Assembly (NCBI GenBank): GCA_949825065.1
Contig: OX463844.1
Coordinates: forward strand, 28,516,076 to 28,580,075
Reading direction: 5' to 3'
Length of the DNA stretch: 64,000 nucleotides
Source of the DNA: Odontocerum albicorne
Lineage: Eukaryota; Arthropoda; Insecta; Trichoptera; Odontoceridae
Shown here piece by piece: positions 57,040 to 64,000 of this stretch. The first letter of the stretch is position 1. Every line of letters begins with the position of its first letter. Both the position numbers and the translations under genes were made by a program. The notes beneath the pieces are model-generated. The model ran no database searches, was not told the origin of the DNA, and worked only from the letters and a program-made list of their open reading frames with translations.

Positions 57040-57994
57040 CTAGGTAAGTCCAGAAAGTAAGTGTACTGAATTTTTGTAGGTTACAATTTTTTTATTTAAA
57101 CAAAAAAATTACGTGGTTACCGTAGTACATATGTAAGCTATTTTTCGACATAGTCGCCATTCCTCTCAATGCAGGTGGTGAAGCGGGGTATCAACTTTTT
57201 GATGCCTTCCTCGAAGTAGTTTCCCGCCAACCCCTCCGTCCACTTCTCCAACTCCTCCTTTACCTCCTCGTCGGTTGAAAACCTTTTTCCACCCATGTGC
57301 AGCTTCAGGGAGGTAAAGAGACAGTAATCTGAAGGTGCTAGGTTAGGGGAATGCGCGGGATGGTTCAGGACATCCCATTTAAACGAGGCGAGCAGTTCCT
57401 TTGTGGCGTTGGTCGTGTGTGGTCTGGCATTGTCATGCAGCAGGCAGACTACCTTTGTCAGCATGCCTCTCCTCTTGTTCTGAATCGCCCTCCGCAATTT
57501 TTTTAGGGTCTCACAGTATCTTGCAGAGATGATGGTCTCCCCTTGAGGCATATATTCAATCTGCGATCGTCACGGAGCGCATTTTCGATTTTTTCCACAA
57601 TTTCGTCAGTCACAATTGAAGGTCTTCCGCTCCTCTGATCATCATGCACAGACGTACGACCGTTTTTCAATTCGCGACACCACTTGTTCACACACTTACG
57701 ATTCATAGCTTTATCACCATATGCAGTTTTCACCTCATTATAAACCTCAACCGGAGGTTTTCCCTTCCAAACGAGATAACGGATGACGCCGCGTATTTCG
57801 CACTTGGCGGGAGATTGGATTGACATTTTTCACGAAACGTGTTGTCGCGTCGACACTTCTCAACGTACTGACCTCGAACCGGTCTCGTTGCGGAGGGGAA
57901 GGGTCAGGCTACACGGAAGTGTAGCCAACATGTCGAAAATAAAATCCATCCGGTCGTGAGAGCCTCAGTACACTTACTTTCTGGATAGGCCTCG
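57040..57994 (-). mobile_element. mariner element with CGAG termini, 955 bp, internally deleted
   Basis: The right end reads CTGGATAGGCCTCG followed by TA. The left end reads, after TA, CTAGGTAAGTCCAGAAAGTA, matching the inverse of the right end (CGAGGCCTATCCAGAAAGTA) with several substitutions. The terminal inverted repeats are about 28 bp. The element is flanked by TA. A deletion removes the middle of the transposase gene. A second copy of the same family lies inverted at 58174-58645. Confidence 0.9.
57135..57826 (-). pseudogene. mariner transposase, broken by central deletion
   Basis: The N-terminal DNA-binding part (57826 down to about 57545) has CEIRGVIRYLVWKGKPPVE, VNKWCRELKNGRTSVHDDQR and SGRPSIVTDEIVEKIENALR. 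The frame then changes and resumes with QGETIISARYCETLKKLRRA and CLLHDNARPHTTNATKEL. NHPAHSPNLAPSDYCLFTSL and a C-terminus CIERNGDYVEK follow. The second and third catalytic aspartates (HDN and PSDY) are 34 residues apart, as in the mariner D,D34D triad. The first aspartate (GDET-type block) and the second helix-turn-helix are deleted, so the protein would be inactive. Confidence 0.9.
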
Positions 57995-58069
57995 TATATT
58001 ACTTTTTTTCGCTATATTACTGAATAGCGCTTTACAATTTATTGGGTTCGAAAATAATTCACGGTTGTT

Positions 58070-58165
58070 AATAATTATAAGAATAATAAAAATAAAATTT
58101 GTACAGCACCGTTTAGAGAGCAAACTCTCCTCAAGGGCGCTTTAACTCGGGGATCCCACTATTAT
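58070..58165 (-). repeat. SINE-like family C copy between the two mariners
   Basis: Complement of 13855-13945: plus strand reads a TAATAATTATAAGAATAATA tail, then TTTGTACAGCACCGTTTAGA and GAGCAAACTCTCCTCAAGGG. Lies between the inverted mariner copies. Confidence 0.65.
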
Positions 58166-58173
58166 TGACAGCT

Positions 58174-58645
58174 TAAATTGCGGAGGGCGATTCAGAACAA
58201 GAGGAAAGGCATGCTGACAAAGGGAGTCTGCCTGCTGCATGACAATGCCAGACCACACACGGCCAACGCCACGAAGGAACTGCTTGCCTCGTTTAAATGG
58301 GATGTCCTGAACCATCCCGCGCATTCCTCTGACCTAGCACCTTCAGATTACTATCTCTTTACCTCCCTGAAGCTGCACATGGGTGGAAAAAGGTTTTCAA
58401 CCGACGAGGAGGTAAAGGAGGAGGTGGAGAAGTGGACGGAGGGGTTGGCGGGGTTGGCGGGAAACTACTTCGAGGAAGGCATCAAAAAGTTGATACCCCC
58501 CTTCACCTCCTGCATTAAGAGGAATGGCGACTATGTCGAAAAATAGCTTACATATGTACTACGGTAACCACGTAATTTTTTTGTTTAAATAAAAAAAATT
58601 GTAACCTACAAAAATTCAGTACACTTACTTTCTGGATATGCCTCG
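58174..58645 (+). mobile_element. mariner copy 2, 5' truncated, inverted relative to copy 1
   Basis: Begins within the transposase gene (AAATTGCGGAGGGCGATTCA) and ends GGATATGCCTCG, followed by TA. The frame 58178-58546 encodes RRAIQNKRKGMLTKGVCLL, HDNARPHTANATKELLASFK, HPAHSSDLAPSDYYLFTSL and ends RNGDYVEK. It is intact to the stop and contains a 9-base in-frame duplication (GLAGLAGN). The left terminus and the N-terminal half are missing. Copies 1 and 2 form an inverted repeat of roughly 470 bases. Confidence 0.9.
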
Positions 58646-58735
58646 TAGATAAAAAAGTAATATAGATAAAAAAAAGTAATATAATAGATAAAAAAATTAA
58701 TATAGATTAAAAAAAGGATGAAAAAAATAAACCAC
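58646..58735. repeat. imperfect AT-rich simple repeat
   Basis: Repeated TAGATAAAAAAAGTAATA-like units immediately right of the mariner end. Confidence 0.8.
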
Positions 58736-59180
58736 CAAAATATAAATAAACAACCATCTTTCACCTTGTCAACCGTTTTCCGCGTGTTCAATTTACAAAC
58801 TTGAACAATAAATGTAACCACTTTATCACAAGCGTTGCCTAGTGAAGTGGTTCCCTATTTCCATAAAATTGTGACTTGTATGTCGTGTACTATGTATTCT
58901 ACGGTTCGCTTATCTATTAAAACAATCTAAACTGTAAATATTGTATCGTGGATAATAAAAATACTGAGCATGTGGTGGTTGAGTTATGTAGTCTACTTGG
59001 AAATTTATAAAGAATGAAATATCTCAGTTTGTAACTAAAGCTTTTGGCACCTGGAAACGGAAAACATTTTAATGGCAATTTAAATTCGATTACGCACATT
59101 ACTAATATAGTATTTAAAAATAGTAAAACTTTTGCCAAAAATTAATTATAGTTTGTCCGAATATTTGCACTAATATATAT
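58736..59180. other. AT-rich DNA without identified gene
   Basis: No feature supported. Confidence 0.45.
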
Positions 59181-59182
59181 TA

Positions 59183-59265
59183 CTAGTTGCAACCCGTGAA
59201 ATATTCACGGAAGTAAAACAAATTCTACATTTATGAAAATATATATTCATAAATATAGAATTTGT
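59183..59265 (-). mobile_element. possible Helitron 3' terminus
   Basis: On the minus strand a perfect hairpin CCGTGAATATTTCACGG is followed by GTTGCAACTAG and then T. Helitrons end in CTRR shortly after a GC-rich hairpin and insert between A and T, which fits. A second hairpin with roughly 20-bp arms (59218-59265) lies just inside. The 5' TC end and any Rep/helicase gene were not found, so this could be a non-autonomous copy or a coincidence. Confidence 0.35.
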
Positions 59266-59269
59266 TTAT

Positions 59270-61640
59270 ATACTCGTATATATATCATTTATACATCGTC
59301 CCCTTTTACACCGGTTCAAAAATTGCTATGTATTTACAATTCGTTCAGTATTACGGACCCACCGAGATTCAAACTTCGAATTACTTTCGCAGAGAATCTA
59401 AGTATTCCTCTCTCGCTCTCTTGTATTCAAAATTCAATTCTCGTATTCTTTCTTTGACGACAACCATCGTATGGGTTTTGGCCTATAATATACAAACTTA
59501 CACACGTCTTCAATTTAACAAATATTTTGCAGTGTTTTCCTATTTCGTAATTTCTAGCAATTCGATAATTTTCTGTGTTTTTAACAATTTTCAAACTTCC
59601 CAATTGTTGAGCAGGTTTCTGAAAACTTTTATCAACGATTAAAAATAACGTTTTGCATATTTTCTATGATTTAAGAAGTTTAAGGTAGTTACGGGTATAA
59701 CTTGAAAATTTCGTCAGTTCACTATTTATTTCAAACATTTTCATCAGTTAAACCTTAGCACACACGTTATACATACATGGTATTCAGATATGGATTGGAA
59801 ATCACAATGGAAGAACTGACATTAAATCTGTACGTTAGAGCTGAAACTCCGGATGTCACATTTGCAAAATTGTTCAGTTTCAGACTTTTTGCCCTTTAAT
59901 TAATTAAGTTGGATTACTAAAAGCCTGGATGTTACAATGTATGACTCTTACTCCGGTAGCTCAGTATAGGTAAAACAAGGCTCAATAAGATCTCAAGATG
60001 TCGTGGGAAGAGGTAGGCATTCGTCAGTGCTTGGGTAGGTATAAATACATAATGAAACACATATTTGCTGTTAATAGGTTATATATTTAATCCTGACGAG
60101 CTGATACTCCGTCAGGAAAATCAAATGGGCAGATTTCTCTCTGCTACTCCGCTAACCTTTCAGATGGACAGGCAGTCGAAGTAATTTATTATCAGGGGTA
60201 ATCACACAACAGTCCGTTGCGGAAATGTGTCAATTCTCAAAGATTAGATCTCGCCAATCTCTAGAATACTCAGATATCACCATAAAATGACAAGCAAAAG
60301 AGGATAAATAAGGTTGATCTTACTCCAATACAGGACAAAATGTATTATCCCAGATCCGCTTCAAGTGTATGACCAGGTCGACTCGTATATGGCCCTCTGA
60401 CCTTATACTGTTACTACAGGGCCGCTGATGTGAAGAAATTCCCTCAGTGGTTGGCGACCGCCAATTCGTGCCGTAATACACCCACACGACTCAGTTCCTC
60501 CAGAATTTACCGGACAAATTGTATCAAATAAGAATGAACAATCAAATGTGAGAAAAGCTTGTTCAAGTTCGCGAACAGCGTCAAGACGAGAATGATGTTG
60601 ACTTGATAACTTCGTGGCGAGGAAGATGTGGGGAGATCGCGGTTCCTTTATTTAAGGGATCTCCCCAAGCTCCGCCATTTTGGAACTCTTTAGAAAGTTG
60701 CTCGCGACCGTAAAAAAAATCATAAATCTTTTTTGTCCGGCCGGACGTTATTTTGCCAATGAATAGTATATTTAAACTTTCACAGCGTAATTAAGTCGAG
60801 AATCCCTTTTGTATAACATCCGGTAACCCTAAAGGCGACACTTAAAATTGCTTAAGGGACAATAGTCACTTCTTTTGAAATGTATCTCGAGTGAAGTGTT
60901 TTTTTTGTCTTCTTACCGTTGAATCCATATTTAACTATGTCCGCAATAAATTAAGCGCGACGTATTTCTTTAGAAAGGAGAAGAGAAATTTTTGACCCCT
61001 TTTTTCTTTCTCGCATAACAATCGCGGTCATAAAAGCGCATACACCCTCTGAAATATATCTTGCGCAAAGTTTTATTTCTTTTCTTAGTAACAATAGTTA
61101 TCTGTGACTGCAATAAATCAGATCGTAAGACGGAACACTAATTGCCGATCCTCATAAAGTGTCGTGTATTTCTATACAAACGGGACGACAAAGCCAGCCA
61201 CTCGAGGCAGTTAAGCTTGAAACAATAGGAAGCAATCCTTCTCGAAAATGACGCAAGATCTCCCTTTGACTGTCCCGGTTCGCTATTTTTAATGGTTATT
61301 TTTAACTACAATAAACTAATTGGTCGGCCGTACCCAAGTCCTGACACTCCATTTTATGTTACCGAAAAGAAAAAAAAATATTAAAAAAAAATAATAATTC
61401 AAGTACTGATTACGGCCCTGTGTCAATTGGTCATACACCTGCTTGCCGAAACAAGGATTAGATACTATGCTAAAGGGCATGACGTTACTGGGTCATGCCG
61501 GATACGCTCGTGGACGATTTAATAAGCCCCTGCATTTGCGAAAGAGTAGGAAACCACGAAAAACTAACTCTCAGGGCTTCCCTATCTAAGAACACCTGGA
61601 AACAGTTAAACATTTTATAGAGCAAGGCACAATACAGGAG
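59270..61640. other. less AT-rich DNA, no gene recognised
   Basis: From about 59900 the sequence becomes less AT-rich and loses the octamer and SINE signatures seen elsewhere. No open frame with a motif. It might be LTR or untranslated sequence of a retroelement, but I saw no paired LTRs. Confidence 0.4.
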
Positions 61641-61641
61641 A

Positions 61642-61905
61642 ACATCAATTATCGCCTTCCCCTCAACATGGTTACACATAATAAGTCTTATTATTATTTT
61701 TACAAAAAAAAGAAACATACAACATTTAGGATAACAAGACAAAACAGTCACAAGAGTAATGTTCAAGAACAGATACTATCGCCTTCTCTACAGCATGGTT
61801 ACACATAATAATTCTTATTAATTTACAATAGAAAAATGTACAAACATTTAAGATTACAAAGGCAACACACTCACAAGAGTAATGCCCAAAAACAGATCAA
61901 GTTAC
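61642..61905. repeat. tandem duplication, 127-bp unit, 2 copies
   Basis: TATCGCCTTCCCCTCAACAT with GGTTACACATAATAAG recurs 127 bases later as TATCGCCTTCTCTACAGCAT with GGTTACACATAATAAT. Both units end in CACAAGAGTAATG and AACAGAT. Confidence 0.85.
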
Positions 61906-62284
61906 TTAATAGTAATTATGTTAGTTCACAACGGCTTCCCCAGAACCGGATCCGATAGTCTGCACTTTTAGGGGCACTGATTTAGTTTCCTAACCTAATC
62001 ACTTAAATTAAGGAAGCAAGGTGAGTTTCCTCCCGCTTGTCTGGTGATCTTTGATATTGCAAGATACAAGTCTGGCGATATATCAATAATGAGACTATAT
62101 AAGACACATTTAACATACGATTTTCCATTACACGGCCCTGAGACACCACTCATAGGGGCGACATCTGACTATAGGCCTCCTCCAGGTCTAAAAACTGACA
62201 AGAAACAGTTACACTTGGTTATACAATACAGCAAATATGTGTTTATAATATCATCACCTCGGGGATCGTCATCCCTTTAGTGCC

Positions 62285-63305
62285 AATTCTCGTGCTAGCC
62301 AGAGTCGTCAGTGCGACGCCCACCCACATCACGGACGGTGCCAAAACTCGCATGATCCATAAAATACCATGGTTATCCGGGCACCGACGGTGCCATGAGC
62401 GTCCACCTAGACCGGGAGCACATGCAAATTTGGGTTCATGACGCCCATGGTTGGAGTCACACTCAACAACCCCCACTGGATGTATATAGGCCATCCGTAA
62501 GCCTCCACTGGATGTATATAGGCCATCCGTAAGCCTCCTACTGGATGTATATAGGCCATCCGTAAGCCTTTCGCTGATTGGTTGGAGCCTACTCCACAAC
62601 CGTTGTCACCAGTGCGACACCCGCGGACCCAAATGGCGGAGCCAAGTTGTACATGTTGTCCACGCACAAAACTACGGTCGTCCTTGTCCCAATGGTGCCC
62701 ACGAGCGCCCACCTAAGTCGTCGGTGCGACGGCCGCAGAACCAACGGGCGGACCCAAGATACGCATGATGTCCCCACACCATGCTACCTACGTCCGGGTA
62801 CCGATGGCGCCACGGACGCCTGCCCACCTGGACCGGACTGACAATAAAACCTTTGTCACCAGTGTGACGCCTGCGGACCCAAAGGGCGGAGTCCATACAC
62901 ACTACTATGGAGGTCCTGGTACCAATGGTGCCGCGAGCGCCCACCTAAGTCGTCGGTGCGACGGCCGCAGAACCAACGGGCGGAGCCAAGATGTGCATGA
63001 CGTAGTCATATCATACTATGCACCTCCGTGTACCGATGGCGTCGCGGACGCCTGCCCACCTAGACCGGACTGACAATAAAACCTTTGTCACCAGTGTGAC
63101 GCCTGCGGACCCAAAGGGCGGAGTCCATACACACTACTATGGAGGTCCTGGTACCAATGGTGCCGCGAGCGCCCACCTAAGTCGTCGGTGCGACGGCCGC
63201 AGAACCAACGGGCGGAGCCAAGATGTGCATGACGTAGTCATATCATACTATGCACCTCCGTGTACCGATGGCGTCGCGGACGCCTGCCCACCTAGACCGG
63301 ACTGA
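62285..63305. repeat. GC-rich satellite block, 232-bp higher-order unit
   Basis: Units of about 111 and 121 bases alternate. Starts at GTACCRATGGYG are 62798, 62919, 63030, 63151 and 63262, so the two-monomer unit is 232 bases. The last two dimers are nearly identical. More diverged monomers extend left to about 62285. The monomers share CCCACCTA, GCGGACCCAAAGGGCGGAG-like and GTCACCAGTGTGACGC-like parts. Because 232 is not a multiple of three, each unit shifts frame, so the open frames are not one protein. Confidence 0.9.
62467..62570. repeat. short tandem array inside the satellite, 32-33-bp unit, 3 copies
   Basis: CCACTGGATGTATATAGGCC plus ATCCGTAAGCCT occurs three times; the third unit has CCTACTGG. 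It lies between diverged satellite monomers. Confidence 0.92.
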
Positions 63306-63309
63306 CAGT

Positions 63310-63790
63310 TACAAAAAAAAAAAAAATATACAAAACAACAACAAAAAAAAATCATTGGCCGAAGCCTCACAATTAAAGGATATCCCATCGAAAGCCCCCC
63401 CCACCAAAGCACGCACCCAATCCTTTTCATTCATACTTCCCAGCAGCACTTCCCAAACCCCGGTAGCAACCCCACTCATTCCCTATCATGGAGCTGCCTT
63501 CCATTCAACCTATACGACCTAGTGCCAGGTGAGCGACCCTTGATAGAACAGGATAAGGAATTGGTAAGGATGTATCCAATGTGACATCATGAGGAAGTGA
63601 GCGTCGACGCTCTATCAAAAGACGCGCATACAAACGCTATGCTATCAGCAAAAATCACCACTCATTGTCCAGCGCATGGTCTATTGAGCGCCACCATATT
63701 TTTTTCTTGGAACATGGAAACCTAATTTGGTAAAACTGAATTACCACAAGTGCCACGGCAGCTCTCGCGTCAATTCACCGTAATGGAGCC
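63310..63790 (-). other. possible 3' LTR or untranslated region of the gypsy element
   Basis: Starts with A-rich tracts (63315-63350) right after the satellite and runs up to the end of the pol-like frame. On the minus strand it lies just downstream of the gypsy pol end, where a 3' LTR would be expected. LTR borders (TG..CA) and a polypurine tract were not established. Confidence 0.3.
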
Positions 63791-63791
63791 T

Positions 63792-63999
63792 TTATTCCAC
63801 CTTGGCGATGTCTTTGACGCGAAATTTACCTGCCACTTTCCCCTTCAGGTCAGACAGTTCATATATTGTGTCGGAAATTTACCTTGTGACCACACACTTG
63901 ACAAATCGGGGCGCTAATTTGTTGCTGAAATATCGCCCAGCGTTTGATTGGCTAGAATACCCTCTCCATACCACCTGTCCAACTAGGTGGTTTATAACC
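63792..63999 (-). pseudogene. Ty3/gypsy pol C-terminus (integrase end), partial, broken
   Basis: Minus-strand frame entering from beyond the window edge: VGQVVWRGYSSQSNAGRY, FSNKLAPRFVKCVVTR, an in-frame stop, then ISDTIYELSDLKGK and VAGKFRVKDIAKVE followed by a stop. The pattern of FSxKLAPRF..xxxVxR..SxxxYEL.D..G...G..HVKD.K is the end of the integrase C-terminal region in insect Ty3/gypsy LTR retrotransposons. The stop at 63879-63881 shows the copy is inactive. The rest of the element lies to the right of the window. Confidence 0.75.
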
Positions 64000-64000
64000 T

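Noticed and set aside
59900..62280. A full LTR retrotransposon filling the right end
   Set aside because: I could support only the pol end at 63792-63999. No paired LTRs, primer-binding site or gag-like frame were found in this stretch.
62578..63305. Overlapping Pro/Arg/Asp-rich open frames across the satellite
   Set aside because: The 232-bp unit shifts frame each repeat and both strands are open at several places, as expected for stop-poor GC-rich repeats.

Overview
This is an AT-rich stretch of animal DNA, almost certainly from an insect. Three things point there: one clear exon of the scaffold gene discs large (dlg1), several mariner and hAT DNA transposons, and very many degraded non-LTR retrotransposon and SINE pieces. 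I cannot name the order with confidence. There are no bacterial features, no operons and no true tRNA or rRNA genes.

The host-gene content is small. A dlg1 exon encoding the end of the L27 domain lies at 26757-26881 on the + strand. Two further candidate + strand exons, at 43271-43363 and 47110-47172, have splice sites and a matching phase. Most of the window would then be intron of one large dlg1-like gene, and the PDZ, SH3 and GK exons would lie beyond the right edge.

The rest is a transposon graveyard. From left to right: SINE and LINE pieces and a mariner remnant (0.3-5.2 kb); a 49-bp tandem array (5.5-5.8 kb); low-complexity AT-rich DNA with SINEs (6-15 kb); a short zinc-finger fragment (15.5 kb); a LINE 3' end, a piggyBac-like MITE and a DDE transposase fragment (16.2-18.1 kb); a CpG-rich island (19.2 kb); tandem arrays and LINE 3' ends (20.8-25 kb); a mariner inserted inside a tandem array (28.0-28.95 kb); a foldback element with a hammerhead-like core (31.2 kb); a complete but broken hAT element with its target duplication (31.66-34.11 kb); SINE-rich DNA with more arrays (35-42.6 kb); a head-to-tail pair of Jockey-type LINEs (49.8-53.8 kb); two mariners in inverted orientation (57.0-58.65 kb); a possible Helitron end (59.2 kb); and a GC-richer right end with a 232-bp satellite and the end of a Ty3/gypsy pol gene (62.3-64 kb).

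The most striking signal is not a classical feature. The octamer TACTCGTA (or its complement TACGAGTA) occurs about 36 times, roughly 30 of them outside tandem arrays, where base composition would predict about two or three. In three places a second repeat copy lacks exactly six of these bases, so the octamer looks like a TA site that received CTCG plus a duplicated TA. The mariner family at 57.0-58.65 kb ends in exactly ...CTCG next to TA. I propose that these octamers are fossil excision footprints of that mariner family.
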